From contig NZ_WVID01000010.1 of NCBI RefSeq assembly GCF_010091925.1, positions 153,298 through 217,297 of the forward strand: a DNA stretch of 64,000 nucleotides. Reading direction: 5' to 3'. The DNA is from Nostoc sp. B(2019) (lineage in GTDB: Bacteria; Cyanobacteriota; Cyanobacteriia; Cyanobacteriales; Nostocaceae). Below, piece by piece: positions 10,851 through 20,009 of this stretch; positions within the stretch are counted from its first letter, which is position 1; every line of letters begins with the position of its first letter. The notes under the pieces were generated by a model that did not search any database, was not told the origin of the DNA, and saw only the letters and a program-made list of their open reading frames with translations. The translations under genes and the position numbers were made by a program.

Positions 10851-12035
10851 ATGAACAAAATACTAGTAATCGAAGATGATATAAACGTACGTCAAAATAT
10901 TTTAGATTTGCTAAATGCTGAAGATTTCAAGGTAATTAGTGCAGAAAACGGTCTTCTCGGTTTGCAGTTAGCCCAAGAGGAAATTCCCGATCTGATTCTT
11001 TGCGACGTGATGATGCCAGAATTAGATGGTCATGGAGTACTAAAGGCACTACGACAAAATCCGCTAACTGCGATGATCCCATTGATTTTTCTGACTGCAA
11101 AATCTGACAATACTGACTTTCGCCAAGGCATGGAATTGGGCGCAGATGATTACATTATCAAGCCATTTAGAAGGGCAGAATTACTAGCAGCTATTACCTG
11201 TAGATTAGAAAAACAAATAGCAATTAATCAGCAATCTCAAAAGAAACTGGATGATTTACGTAATAGTATTACTTTGTCCCTTCCTCATGAAATGCGAACA
11301 CCTCTGAATGGCATTTTAGGTTTTTCGCAACTGCTAATGGAAGAAAGTGATAGTCTCAACTCAGAAGCAATTCGCGAAATGGCGGAAGGTATTTATAAGT
11401 CAGGTGAACGTTTATTTAAATTAATCCAAAACTTTTTGCTATATGCAGAGATTGAAATTATGGCAACCGAGCCACAGCAAATCAAATTACTGCAAAGTCA
11501 GCAAACTGTTTTTCCGACATCGGCGTTAACTAACTTAATGATTGAAAAAGCTAAAAATGCAGGACGGGAAGCAGATTTACAAGTAGATTTACATCTATGT
11601 CATATAAAAATATCTCCAACAAAAATTTATAAAATTATTGAAGAATTAATTGACAATGCCTTAAAGTTTTCACCACAGGGAACACCGATTTTAGTTACGA
11701 GTCAGTCTGTTAACGATACTTTTAATTTATGCTTTCTTGATCACGGTAGAGGTATGACAGCAGATCAGATTGTTGAATTGGGAGCTTATCAGCAATTTGA
11801 GCGCAAGCTTTACGAACAAGAAGGTTCAGGTTTGGGGTTAATTATTGCCAAACGTTTGGTTGAATTGCACGGTGGTACACTCAAAATTCAAAGTCAGCCA
11901 AAAGAAAAAACAATTGTGCAGGTAATACTTCCATGTAGTACACAAGGGGAGTCTATTGGTGAAGGCAATTATCACCGGAGAAAATTATCAATTGGTAATG
12001 AGACAAGGGCAAGCAATGATTTGAGTAAGAAGTAA
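10851..12035 (+). CDS. Response regulator-histidine kinase hybrid (REC-HisKA-HATPase)
   Basis: A receiver at the N-terminus (VIEDD; phospho-Asp in ILCDVMMPE; IIKPFRR) closely resembles the receiver of the preceding REC-EAL protein, which suggests duplication. A HisKA helix pair with SLPHEMRTPLNG and an HATPase domain (ELIDNALKFS, GSGLGLIIAKRL) follow. The frame is open from a TTG at 10827, but ATG 10851 is preferred because homologous receivers begin at MNKILVIEDD. Such REC-kinases act as intermediate relays, probably downstream of the CBS-PAS kinase. A 140-base A+T-rich gap separates it from the REC-EAL gene, so it may have its own promoter. Confidence 0.9.
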   Translation: MNKILVIEDDINVRQNILDLLNAEDFKVISAENGLLGLQLAQEEIPDLILCDVMMPELDGHGVLKALRQNPLTAMIPLIFLTAKSDNTDFRQGMELGADDYIIKPFRRAELLAAITCRLEKQIAINQQSQKKLDDLRNSITLSLPHEMRTPLNGILGFSQLLMEESDSLNSEAIREMAEGIYKSGERLFKLIQNFLLYAEIEIMATEPQQIKLLQSQQTVFPTSALTNLMIEKAKNAGREADLQVDLHLCHIKISPTKIYKIIEELIDNALKFSPQGTPILVTSQSVNDTFNLCFLDHGRGMTADQIVELGAYQQFERKLYEQEGSGLGLIIAKRLVELHGGTLKIQSQPKEKTIVQVILPCSTQGESIGEGNYHRRKLSIGNETRASNDLSKK

Positions 12036-12114
12036 TAAAAATCGGACTTTAGACTGGCGATATTTATCGAGCTTCAGGTTTACATTAAGAATATTGTGTA
12101 TCATTTTTGTTGTT

Positions 12115-13455
12115 ATGAAAGTTTCTGCGCGTTTCTTGCTGCTAGTCTTGTTACTGACTACAGCAGCAGCCTGTAACCAGACTCGCGCCTCCTTGGATAA
12201 TGCCACGCAAGTATCTGCACCTTCGCCCCAGTTGGCACAGAATTCTACACAGTCGCAAAATAGCGTCCGTACTGAGCCACTTTCGCCAACACCTATCCGA
12301 ATTAACCTGAAGAATTTACCAGCACCTTTCGCTACGGAAAGTGTTTCTAAGAGGCCTGATGTTGTACCAATTCCTCAAAACCCTGTGCTGCGCGTACCAT
12401 CAGGATTTACAGTTAATGTGTTTGCTGAAGGTCTAGATGCTCCTCGCTGGCTGGCTTTAACCCCCAATGGTGATGTGCTGGTGACGGAAACCGGGCAAAA
12501 CCGGATTCGTTTGTTGCGTGACACCAACGGCGACGGCGTAGCCGATGTTCAAGAGACGTTTGCTAGCAGGGCAAATGGACTCAATAGGCCCTTTGGTATG
12601 GCTTTTGCAGGCGATTCCTTCTTCTTGGGAAACACTGATGCTGTACTAAGTTTTCCTTATACTCAGGGACAAAACAAAATTACAGGCAAGGGGAAAAAAA
12701 TCGCTGACTTACCTGCTGAAGGTTACAACAACCATTGGACGCGCAATGTTGTTGTCTCGCCAGATGGCAATAAGTTATATGTCTCAGTTGGTTCAGGAAC
12801 CAATGTGGATGAGGAACCCTTACCAAGAGCATCAGTACAGGTGATGAATTTGGATGGTTCCCAGCAGCAGACTTTTGCCTTTGGCTTGCGTAACCCTGTT
12901 GGTTTAGACTTTCACCCTGTAACAAAGGAACTTTACACCACTGTCAACGAACGTGATGGTATTGGTGATGATTTAGTACCAGACTACTTAACACGCATCC
13001 AGCAAGGGGAATTCTATGGCTGGCCTTATGCTTATCTGACGCCAAGCAACCTCGACCCGCGTCAGAAGACGAATAACAAAAGTAAGCGCCCCGACTTAGT
13101 AGCCCGTACTCAAACCCCGGATGTGCTTTTTCAATCGCATTCAGCTGCATTAGGTTTGCAGTTTTATGACCGTCAGACATTTCCAGAAAAATACCGTAAC
13201 GGCGCTTTTACTGCTTTTCGTGGTTCTTGGAATCGCGATCGCGGCACTGGTTATAAAATTGTCTTTGTTCCCTTCGATAGTAAAGGACGCCCACAAGGTT
13301 ACTACGAAGACTTTCTTACAGGATTTTTGCTAAATCCTTCTACGCCAACTACTTGGGGAAGACCTGTGGGGTTACTCGTATTACCTGATGGTAGTTTGCT
13401 AGTAACAGAGGAAGCCAATAATCGTATTTATCGGATTCAGTATACGGGGGGTTAG
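12115..13455 (+). CDS. PQQ-type sugar (sorbosone/glucose) dehydrogenase lipoprotein
   Basis: Periplasm-facing beta-propeller oxidoreductase of the soluble glucose/sorbosone dehydrogenase group. ATG 12115 is chosen over an upstream in-frame start at 12094 because it gives a clean lipoprotein signal: MKVSARFLLLVLLLTTAAAC, with Cys at the lipobox end. A Ser/Pro/Gln-rich spacer of about 60 residues leads to the propeller, which has repeated motifs such as WLALTPNGDVLVTETGQNR, AFGLRNPVGLDFHP, GEFYGWPY, HSAALGLQFY and RGSWNR. The window contains a paralogue at 49053 with the same propeller motifs. Electron acceptor and substrate are unknown; whether PQQ is bound cannot be told from sequence. Confidence 0.88.
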   Translation: MKVSARFLLLVLLLTTAAACNQTRASLDNATQVSAPSPQLAQNSTQSQNSVRTEPLSPTPIRINLKNLPAPFATESVSKRPDVVPIPQNPVLRVPSGFTVNVFAEGLDAPRWLALTPNGDVLVTETGQNRIRLLRDTNGDGVADVQETFASRANGLNRPFGMAFAGDSFFLGNTDAVLSFPYTQGQNKITGKGKKIADLPAEGYNNHWTRNVVVSPDGNKLYVSVGSGTNVDEEPLPRASVQVMNLDGSQQQTFAFGLRNPVGLDFHPVTKELYTTVNERDGIGDDLVPDYLTRIQQGEFYGWPYAYLTPSNLDPRQKTNNKSKRPDLVARTQTPDVLFQSHSAALGLQFYDRQTFPEKYRNGAFTAFRGSWNRDRGTGYKIVFVPFDSKGRPQGYYEDFLTGFLLNPSTPTTWGRPVGLLVLPDGSLLVTEEANNRIYRIQYTGG

Positions 13456-13621
13456 GGACTGGGGAAGAGTTTTTCCAGTATTTAATATTCAAGATCTAGT
13501 ATGCGATCGCTAAGTAAACCGGGTTGACAGCCTCTCTTTGTGTAGCTTAACCCTAGCTTTATCTGGTTACGTTAAATTACTGGAGAATAATAGTAATAGT
13601 CATCTGGTTGAGAAATTAGTT

Positions 13622-14029
13622 ATGACTCAGAATGAGGATAATATTAAGTCGAATATCAACGAACCTTCCTCACATTCAGGTACACGATACTGGGGTAACG
13701 TGGAGGTGATAGAGGAGGGAGAAAACTATAGAATTAGTCGTGTTGAAATCAAGCCCAGGCACGGCATTAAACCGCAAATCCATTATCACCGTAATGAACA
13801 TTGGGTTGTAGTCTCTGGTGTAGCGAAGGTGACTTGTGGAGAAGAGGAAGTATTACTGAATCGAAATGAGTCAACTTTTGTTCCCGCAGCGACGCTGCAT
13901 AAGGTAGAAAATCCTGGGCATATTCCGCTAATTATTTTGGAAATTCAAAATGGTGAATATTTAGGTGAGGACGATACAGAACGACCTTATGACCTCAATT
14001 TGGTCAAGCCTGCAACTGAAACCCACTAA
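13622..14029 (+). CDS. Cupin-domain protein, mannose-6-phosphate isomerase type II C-terminal-like
   Basis: Single-domain cupin of 135 residues. ATG 13622 is preferred to an upstream in-frame TTG at 13538, because the intervening residues do not look conserved and homologues begin shortly before the RYWGNVEVIEEG block. Cupin motif 1 is visible (HYHRNEHWVVVSGVAKV: metal ligands H, H and E) and motif 2 follows (ATLHKVENPG). The sequence matches the C-terminal cupin of bifunctional GDP-mannose pyrophosphorylase/phosphomannose isomerase but lacks the nucleotidyltransferase part. A stand-alone sugar-phosphate isomerase or binding role is likely but unproven. Confidence 0.85.
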   Translation: MTQNEDNIKSNINEPSSHSGTRYWGNVEVIEEGENYRISRVEIKPRHGIKPQIHYHRNEHWVVVSGVAKVTCGEEEVLLNRNESTFVPAATLHKVENPGHIPLIILEIQNGEYLGEDDTERPYDLNLVKPATETH

Positions 14030-14110
14030 GGGTTAAGGTAACAACGGAGTCAGCAGGCAGAGTAAAGAAAACTATTGATCTGTAAAGTTTGAATTCTAAA
14101 AATTCAAAAG

Positions 14111-14869
14111 TTAAAACCACCCTTCTTGTTCTAAGGTTTCAATTAGCTGCAAACCACGGGGATCACCTACTCCTAGTAGTGAGGCTTTGGCGTCTTCGCG
14201 CACTCCTAAATCTTGGTCTTCAGCAAAGGCTTGAATTAGTGCATCGATCGCTGTGGCATAAACTACGTTAGAAGGCAATTCCCGACACAATTGTCCGATC
14301 GCCCAAGCGCAGTTACTCCTTACTGCTGCTACGGGGTCTTTAACTAAGGCTCCAATTAGTGGCGGTATCGCTCCTAAAACTGCCTCATAACCTACGTCTG
14401 CCATCTGCGCTAGGGCACTAGCAGCCCACAAACGAACTGCGGAAATATCGGTTTTTAAGGCGTCTGCTAGGGGTGCTAATGAACGGCGATCGCGACAGTT
14501 TCCTAAAGCCCAAACTACACCTTTACGTACATAGCCATTCCAATCCTGGTGCAATTGGGCAATTAATGGCTCTACTGCATCTGGGCTGGGATTGCGTCCG
14601 AGTCCATAAGCGGCACTCACTCTCACTAAAGGACAGGTATCAGTTAACAGGCGAATTAGATGAGGAGTAGCGCGGGGATATTCAATATCACAAAAAGCAC
14701 GAGCTGCTAGCATCCTTTGCTGGGGCTGGGGATTTTCTAGGAGGGCTAGCATCAGTTCGGGATCTGGCTTTGCTTCCTCTGACTCAGCAGTTAGCGGCTC
14801 TATTTTATCTAGGGGGCTTTCTAGCTCCACCTCGGCATCGAGTAGGCTTAGGTCGTCTTCGTCGTACAT
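14111..14869 (-). CDS. HEAT-repeat (PBS-lyase-like repeat) protein
   Basis: An acidic N-terminus of about 35 residues is followed by tandem HEAT/Armadillo-like helical repeats (for example PHLIRLLTDTCPLVRVSAAYGLG, broken at regular intervals of about 31-35 residues; also VRKGVVWALGNC and VRSNCAWAIGQL). The family includes phycobilin lyase subunits (CpcE/F), but stand-alone members more often act as scaffolds. No phycobilisome gene is nearby, so a lyase role is not supported. ATG at 14869; convergent with the cupin gene. Function unknown beyond protein-protein interaction. Confidence 0.85.
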   Translation of the reverse strand: MYDEDDLSLLDAEVELESPLDKIEPLTAESEEAKPDPELMLALLENPQPQQRMLAARAFCDIEYPRATPHLIRLLTDTCPLVRVSAAYGLGRNPSPDAVEPLIAQLHQDWNGYVRKGVVWALGNCRDRRSLAPLADALKTDISAVRLWAASALAQMADVGYEAVLGAIPPLIGALVKDPVAAVRSNCAWAIGQLCRELPSNVVYATAIDALIQAFAEDQDLGVREDAKASLLGVGDPRGLQLIETLEQEGWF

Positions 14870-15038
14870 AATTTCAATCCCTAGTGGGGATTAACTCACA
14901 ACCCTCCATGCCAACAGATAAAACCCTGATAGATGTTAGTTACATCATTGTACATTTTCTCATCAACCGCGTTGATTTTTATGTTCACGAGAACTTGTAT
15001 AACTAAGACGCTACAGAATGTTATCGTTATGCACTAGT

Positions 15039-15551
15039 TTATTTTTCTGCACTCAGGAATTTTATCATCCAGAGGGATTGGGTTTGATAACCCAACTGAT
15101 TGTAAAGATTTAATGCGGGTGTGTTTGATTGAAACACTTGCAGTCCGATTTGGCGATCGCCTCTTTGAGTAGCCCAATTTTCTACATATCGCATCAAAGC
15201 TGTGCCAATACCTCGCCGTCGGTATTCTGGCACGACGTAGAGGATGAAAATGTGAGCATGGCGATCGCCCCGCACTTGGTCTATGGCATTGCCTACCCAG
15301 AGGCAAGCGATGGGGGAAGTGGGGGCACAGGAGAAATTTCGATTTTTCTGCTCCCCTGCTCCCTCCTCTTCTTCAACCCACCACAAGGGTGTATCGCCAG
15401 AAAAGTACTGCTTGACTGTTTGCTCTAGGTGAGCAAAATCCTGGTTGGGGAACATATCCTGGTAAGTCCGCTGCATGAATTTGACTAGCAGCGACCGATC
15501 TAAAGTTGAGCCTCGGCGAATATGATACCCCGGTAGTAGTTGCTCAGACAC
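15039..15551 (-). CDS. GNAT-family N-acetyltransferase
   Basis: 170-residue acetyltransferase. The acetyl-CoA loop is visible as VVPEYRRRGIGTALMRYVE (Q/RxxGxG/A pattern), preceded by the beta-4 strand HIFILYVV and followed by QVFQSNTPALNLYNQLGYQ, the usual C-terminal part with Asn and Tyr. The start is GTG at 15551; the next in-frame ATG lies well inside the conserved part. The substrate is unknown; similarity to RimI-type proteins is only at fold level. It is 17 bases upstream of a small membrane-protein gene on the other side of a short gap, both on the - strand. Confidence 0.87.
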   Translation of the reverse strand: MSEQLLPGYHIRRGSTLDRSLLVKFMQRTYQDMFPNQDFAHLEQTVKQYFSGDTPLWWVEEEEGAGEQKNRNFSCAPTSPIACLWVGNAIDQVRGDRHAHIFILYVVPEYRRRGIGTALMRYVENWATQRGDRQIGLQVFQSNTPALNLYNQLGYQTQSLWMIKFLSAEK

Positions 15552-15568
15552 TTTTGACGTTCATTAAC

Positions 15569-15754
15569 TTAGCTAGCTGAGTTATTTATTACTGTTGGGA
15601 CAGGAGTGGGCTGAAAACTCACGCCTACCTCTTCAATTGGTGCTGGTGCTGCCATGTCGGAGGGTAAAAATATGCGGGCGCTGACTGCCACTAAGGCAAA
15701 GAAAAATACTAATACTGCAAGCAGTGGGGCGATGTACTGACGAAAAATAGCCAT
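15569..15754 (-). CDS. Small single-span membrane protein
   Basis: 61 residues: a hydrophobic helix at about 8-30 (YIAPLLAVLVFFFALVAV) followed by a Pro/Val-rich extracytoplasmic tail (APAPIEEVGVSF). Clear ATG at 15754 just downstream of a leader with no other ORF, and same direction as the neighbouring acetyltransferase gene. It looks like the short conserved cyanobacterial membrane proteins of unknown function. No family is recognised with certainty. Confidence 0.7.
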   Translation of the reverse strand: MAIFRQYIAPLLAVLVFFFALVAVSARIFLPSDMAAPAPIEEVGVSFQPTPVPTVINNSAS

Positions 15755-15858
15755 ATTTGGGTTGCAAAAAGCTAGGGACTTCTATGAGAACCTAGCTAAA
15801 TATTTGTGAAGTTTTCTTGATTTATTTTAGCGATTTTCCGGGGCTAAAAAATAACAGA

Positions 15859-16263
15859 TTATCGGCGATCGCGCTCCAAGTCATCGAGCACTCTTTCACA
15901 ATACCAATTCTCTGGCATACCGGGATAATTCTCTTTTGCCTGCTCAATCAACCTTTCGGCAGCGGCAGTATCACCAGATAATCTAGCGATCAGCCTGTTT
16001 TTGAGATAGCTATCAGATGCACTCTCTTCTACTTGGTTTGGTATTTCTCCTCTGAATGATGGGGTTGGTGTCTGTCTCCTCAATTGCCAAAATAAAACGT
16101 AATAAAGTGTACCAAAAATTAAAATTAGGCTGAGTGTGCCAAAAAAAGTTAGGAGGTTAAATCCCAAAAATCCTAAAACTAACTGCGAGAGAACATAGCC
16201 AAGTAACAAACCAGTGAGTAAAAGGATAAGTGTGCCGACAGAAATAACTACTTGATTCCCCAT
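15859..16263 (-). CDS. Conserved two-span membrane protein, unknown function
   Basis: 134 residues with two hydrophobic helices (about 5-27, VVISVGTLILLLTGLLLGYVL segment, and 31-57) and a soluble C-terminal helix-rich part containing GDTAAAERLIEQAKENYPGM (broken), which resembles a short tetratricopeptide-like hairpin. Its start overlaps the end of the permease gene by 16 bases, so the two are almost certainly one transcriptional unit. Conserved cyanobacterial type; role not known. Confidence 0.8.
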   Translation of the reverse strand: MGNQVVISVGTLILLLTGLLLGYVLSQLVLGFLGFNLLTFFGTLSLILIFGTLYYVLFWQLRRQTPTPSFRGEIPNQVEESASDSYLKNRLIARLSGDTAAAERLIEQAKENYPGMPENWYCERVLDDLERDRR

Positions 16264-17537
16264 ATATCCTCTTCTTCCTCAAGTCCTGGTCTAGATACTG
16301 CCACTGGCTGAGGATTCCAAGGGGCAAACACTGGTAATAAGAGTAGTCCTGGTATAGCGGCGGCGATGGTAATTAAGAAAAATACAGGCCATCCCGTGCT
16401 TTGAGCGATCGCACCACCAGGAGATGCTAAGATATCGCGGCTAACGGCCATCAAGCTAGAAAGCAAAGCATACTGAGTTGCAGAAAACCGCTGGTTACAA
16501 AGACTCATCAAAAAGGCAACAAAGGCTGCTGTCCCCAATCCACCACAGAACTGTTCTATGTTGATAGCAAGTACCATAGCTTGGTAATTTTTACCGATAT
16601 ATGCTAGAAAAAAGTACGCTAAATTACTGACAGCTTGTAAAACACCAAACACCCAAAGTGAGCGATTGATGCCAATTGTGCTCAAAATTGAACCACCCGC
16701 TAAAGCACCAACAATGGTAGCAATTAATCCCATACCTACCTGAATTGCTCCAATGTCGGTTTTGGTAAAACCAGTTTGCAGCAAAAAGGGCGTGGTCATA
16801 TTGCTCAGTAAGGCGTCACCCAGCTTGTATAGAGTAATGAACACAAGAATTAAAATAGCTTGAATGATACCCTGACGCTGGAAAAATTCTCTAAAGGGTA
16901 AGACAACAGCATCGGCTAAGGAAGCTGGAGGACTAATTGCCTCTGGTTCTGGTGCTAACAAGGTGGCAAAAATACCGATCACCATCGTTCCTGCCATGAT
17001 CAAGTAAACTGATGACCAAGGCAGGTTATCGGCAAGTATCAAGGCTAAAGCACCTGCGACTAACAGGGCAATTCGATAACCTAAGATAAAAACCGCTGCA
17101 CCAGCCCCCATTTCTAATTTTTCTAAAACGTCAGTGCGGTAGGCATCACTAGCTATATCTTGAGTTGCACTGATGAAGGCAATAACTATGGCGTTGATAG
17201 CTAAAAGCTGTAATGCTTGTTTGGGTTGTTGGAAACCCATGACTGCGATCGCTACTATCAAAGCAATCTGTGTCAAAATTAACCAACCCCGCCGCCGTCC
17301 CAAAATTGGCAGGGTGAATCTATCTAGTAACGGCGACCAAAGAAACTTCAAAGAATAAGGCAACCCAACGAGGCTAAACCATCCAATAGCTGCCAAATCT
17401 ACCTTTTCTATAGTCATCCAAGCCTTCAAGGTATTGCCGATTAACAATAACGGTAAACCGGATGCAAAACCTAGTAATAATAAAGCCGCCATCTTGCGGC
17501 TACCAAAAACTTGTAGCAGCGATTTAGTTTCCCTCAT
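16248..17537 (-). CDS. MFS permease, AmpG-like (muropeptide transporter family)
   Basis: 429-residue protein with about twelve hydrophobic segments. The N-terminal half carries LLLGFASGLPLLLIG and LVGLPYSLKFLWSPLLDRF, the characteristic beginning of AmpG-type transporters, then GRRRGWL as the loop 2-3 motif. AmpG imports anhydro-muropeptides for cell-wall recycling; in cyanobacteria the substrate has not been established, so the name indicates family only. ATG 17537 fits the family start. It is co-transcribed with the overlapping small membrane protein. It lies just outside the phosphorothioation locus, with 267 bases of non-coding sequence between. Confidence 0.87.
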   Translation of the reverse strand: MRETKSLLQVFGSRKMAALLLLGFASGLPLLLIGNTLKAWMTIEKVDLAAIGWFSLVGLPYSLKFLWSPLLDRFTLPILGRRRGWLILTQIALIVAIAVMGFQQPKQALQLLAINAIVIAFISATQDIASDAYRTDVLEKLEMGAGAAVFILGYRIALLVAGALALILADNLPWSSVYLIMAGTMVIGIFATLLAPEPEAISPPASLADAVVLPFREFFQRQGIIQAILILVFITLYKLGDALLSNMTTPFLLQTGFTKTDIGAIQVGMGLIATIVGALAGGSILSTIGINRSLWVFGVLQAVSNLAYFFLAYIGKNYQAMVLAINIEQFCGGLGTAAFVAFLMSLCNQRFSATQYALLSSLMAVSRDILASPGGAIAQSTGWPVFFLITIAAAIPGLLLLPVFAPWNPQPVAVSRPGLEEEEDIWGIK

Positions 17538-17804
17538 AGTTTCAATTTTTTGCCTTTTTTGAGGAAATCTCAGTCATGGTAATTGGAGTTTGGATAAAAT
17601 ACAACGAGTAAATGAGAAAGCGTATCATGTTAATACCTATAAGGGTTTGAATGCTCAAGGTGGCAGTAGTTCTGAATTAATCCCTTTAAAGGACTGAGAT
17701 ATCTTGCCATTGCTGCTATGCAATTATATGTAAACATGCCAACTTACCAAGATTTACTTGGCTGAAATAGAAATTCAGGATTTCCTGACAGCGTCAACAG
17801 TTTC

Positions 17805-19262
17805 TTAACTTTCCTGAATCGGATAAACTTGATGACCTCTGATTTCTACCCCGTATGCAGCAAGGCATTTTTCCCAACCTTCACGTGTACCGATATCGCT
17901 TTTTTGCTTTAACAGTCCTAATTGCTGTTCTTGTTGGGTAAGTTGAGCAAATTTTTCGTAGAGCGGGTAGTTACTGGTAACAAAGTTTTCTTTACGGTGC
18001 AAAATCGGCGGATTTGCCCTATTTTGATAGTTTCGGTGAGTGACGAATAGGGTTTTTAAGTCAATAGTTATACTCGCTTTTAAGGCTGGATGGGGGTCAG
18101 TGTCGAATTCGGGGTAGAATAGATAGGATATTTGCGGCTTATCAGTGTAATATTTTACCAATGTTGCACCATCTCCCCGCCCAATGGTACGGCTAGCGCA
18201 GCCTTCGTAAATTCGCAGCAAGGGGTCGAGTGCTGCTAATGCCCAAACATGAACGTAAAGCGCGCCGCGTGTATGTTTACCAATTTTGCTTTTTTCGCAA
18301 GCAGTTTGAATAATTCCTGGTTTACCTAAACTGAAAAGCTTTTGGTCGGCGACAATGCAAGCTTCCTCATAACTACCAAAAAAGGCTTTGATATCGTGAC
18401 GCATTTCTGGCGCTAGCTTTTGCCATGCAGGGCGTTGATCAAAGTGGGTGAGAGCGAGATAAACTTGGATATCTAGAGAACGACGGTAGGCGATCGCATC
18501 CCATTCTGCTTCGTCAGTAGCTTGCAAAACTATAGCAAAGGCACGGCGGAAGTTACCAAACTCGCTCAACAATTCCTGTTCATTGTCTAATTCGCCTTTG
18601 ACAGGTAGCCTACCGCGCTTGGTAAAAAAAGCCATTAGTGGTTCAAGCTGTTCTTGATAGTCTTCAAACCGCTTGCTGGGTATGCGGATTCGCGGCGTAG
18701 AGGTTCTAGAAAAGAAGCGGATAGCTTTGTAACTCTCTTTTTCGGCTTCATCTCGAAAGACAAAGTAGACGCCTAACGCCACTGGTACTGCATCTACATT
18801 TAGTGCTTCATCAATATAAGTTTTGAGTTCTTCTTGTTCGTAATATTTTTGAAAAGTATTGCGGCGAGTTACGATCCCATCGTTGTAAGCTAATTGAGCC
18901 TTGCTGGGAGCGTTAATCAGTATTTGAGCAGCGACAATTAAAACTCTTTGGGTAAGTTCCCAAGCTTGGATTAGGCTTTGACGGCGTTCGTCTGGATCTT
19001 CAATAACGTTGAGGACGTAACCCAAGTTAACTACATCGGCGGGTGTGATAGGTGTATTAGGGTAGTAGTAAGGATCCCAGCCTGCACTGGTGTAGCCTAA
19101 GTTTCCTACTCGCTCGACATCGCCACCATAGCCGCAGCCGTAGTCAAAAAAAGTGGTATCTTTATGCAAGATTGCCCACTCTATTGCCAATCGTACAGGG
19201 CGAGATATGTCATTGCGAGCGATCGCAGCTCTGTGACGCTCGATTTCTGGCGCTTCAGGCAT
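17805..19262 (-). CDS. DNA phosphorothioation-associated putative methyltransferase
   Basis: 485 residues. The N-terminal SAM-dependent methyltransferase domain (about 30-160) shows motif I as FDYGCGYGGDVERV, an acidic pocket GWDPYYYPN and a motif-IV-like block VVNLGYVLNVIEDP. The rest (about 170-480) is a family-specific region with no catalytic motif I can name. This two-part architecture is the family repeatedly found beside dnd genes and called the Dnd-associated putative methyltransferase; whether it methylates DNA, tRNA or something else is unknown. It is the last gene of the dndC-D-E direction, 48 bases after dndE. Confidence 0.88.
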   Translation of the reverse strand: MPEAPEIERHRAAIARNDISRPVRLAIEWAILHKDTTFFDYGCGYGGDVERVGNLGYTSAGWDPYYYPNTPITPADVVNLGYVLNVIEDPDERRQSLIQAWELTQRVLIVAAQILINAPSKAQLAYNDGIVTRRNTFQKYYEQEELKTYIDEALNVDAVPVALGVYFVFRDEAEKESYKAIRFFSRTSTPRIRIPSKRFEDYQEQLEPLMAFFTKRGRLPVKGELDNEQELLSEFGNFRRAFAIVLQATDEAEWDAIAYRRSLDIQVYLALTHFDQRPAWQKLAPEMRHDIKAFFGSYEEACIVADQKLFSLGKPGIIQTACEKSKIGKHTRGALYVHVWALAALDPLLRIYEGCASRTIGRGDGATLVKYYTDKPQISYLFYPEFDTDPHPALKASITIDLKTLFVTHRNYQNRANPPILHRKENFVTSNYPLYEKFAQLTQQEQQLGLLKQKSDIGTREGWEKCLAAYGVEIRGHQVYPIQES

Positions 19263-19310
19263 AATGTCAGTTAGTTAACAATGAACAGTTAACAGTTAAC
19301 TAATATCCTT

Positions 19311-19697
19311 TCAATTTTTAATCGCCAGTTCAATTAAATCTTCAATTTTCTTGATATTTGGATCGCCTGCTAAGTAACCAATACCACGATGCAAATGTAG
19401 GCGAAATTGGGTGGCGAGGGTTTCTTTATCAGTGGGATAACCATCATTGTGACAGCGTTGCTTGAGGGCGAGGAGGAGAATATCGGATATTTCGCCGCCA
19501 AAGACGCGCCAAGTCATTTCGACGTTGCTATCTTGGGGAATTGGTACGGGTGAGGGTGCGGTTGGTTCTGCTAGGGAACGACAAAACGCCCAACGACATA
19601 AAATATTCCATTGGTCAATTTTGGTGCTGCGTTTAAGTTTGGTAAGTTGGTCTTTGGCTGTTTGGGAAAGTTTTATTCTTTCTATCGGGGATTCCAT
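19311..19697 (-). CDS. dndE: DNA sulfur modification protein DndE
   Basis: Small basic protein of the DndCDE modification complex, thought to bind nicked DNA. At 128 residues it is close to the usual length. Family features visible: IKLSQTAKDQLTKLKR near the N-terminus, WNILCRWAFCRSLAEP, and a C-terminal GIGYLAGDP block, which contains the conserved Gly-rich turn. It lies between a small gene (6 bases upstream) and the methyltransferase, all on the same strand, so it is part of the modification operon. Confidence 0.92.
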   Translation of the reverse strand: MESPIERIKLSQTAKDQLTKLKRSTKIDQWNILCRWAFCRSLAEPTAPSPVPIPQDSNVEMTWRVFGGEISDILLLALKQRCHNDGYPTDKETLATQFRLHLHRGIGYLAGDPNIKKIEDLIELAIKN

Positions 19698-19703
19698 ATA
19701 ACG

Positions 19704-19919
19704 TTATTCATGATTAATCGAGGTAATTTCTGTTTTTATATCTAAATCATTAGCAATTGTAACTAGTTGTTCATTCGTATATTTAACATAAGTAAATTTA
19801 TTTGATATTTGCTTTCTTTCTTGCACTTGCTTCTCGATACGTTCTAATAGCCATTCTAATTCTTCTAATGACAAAGCACGTAGGTCATGCTCTATTTTTA
19901 TTAAATGTGGTGAGTTCAT
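19704..19919 (-). CDS. Small hypothetical protein between dndD and dndE
   Basis: 71 residues. ATG 19919 is chosen because a strong Shine-Dalgarno (AAAGGAG) lies about eight bases upstream, better than the in-frame start at 19937. The first half is a charged amphipathic helix (LRALSLEELEWLLERIEKQV) and the second half is mixed (NEQLVTIANDLDIKTEI). The size and Leu/Glu pattern resemble small antitoxin-like or adaptor proteins, but no family is recognised. Its stop is six bases from the dndE start, so it is embedded in the modification operon and probably co-expressed with it. Confidence 0.7.
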   Translation of the reverse strand: MNSPHLIKIEHDLRALSLEELEWLLERIEKQVQERKQISNKFTYVKYTNEQLVTIANDLDIKTEITSINHE

Positions 19920-20009
19920 AATTGATCTCCTTTCCAAAGCTCATTAGATATATTGTAAAGATGTAGACTTCAAAAAATTGCGATCCATCGATTTGTTAGA
20001 CAATATATA

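Noticed and set aside
14111-14869. HEAT-repeat gene as a phycobilin lyase subunit
   Set aside because: No phycobilisome genes nearby and no diagnostic CpcE/F features; named only as a HEAT-repeat protein.
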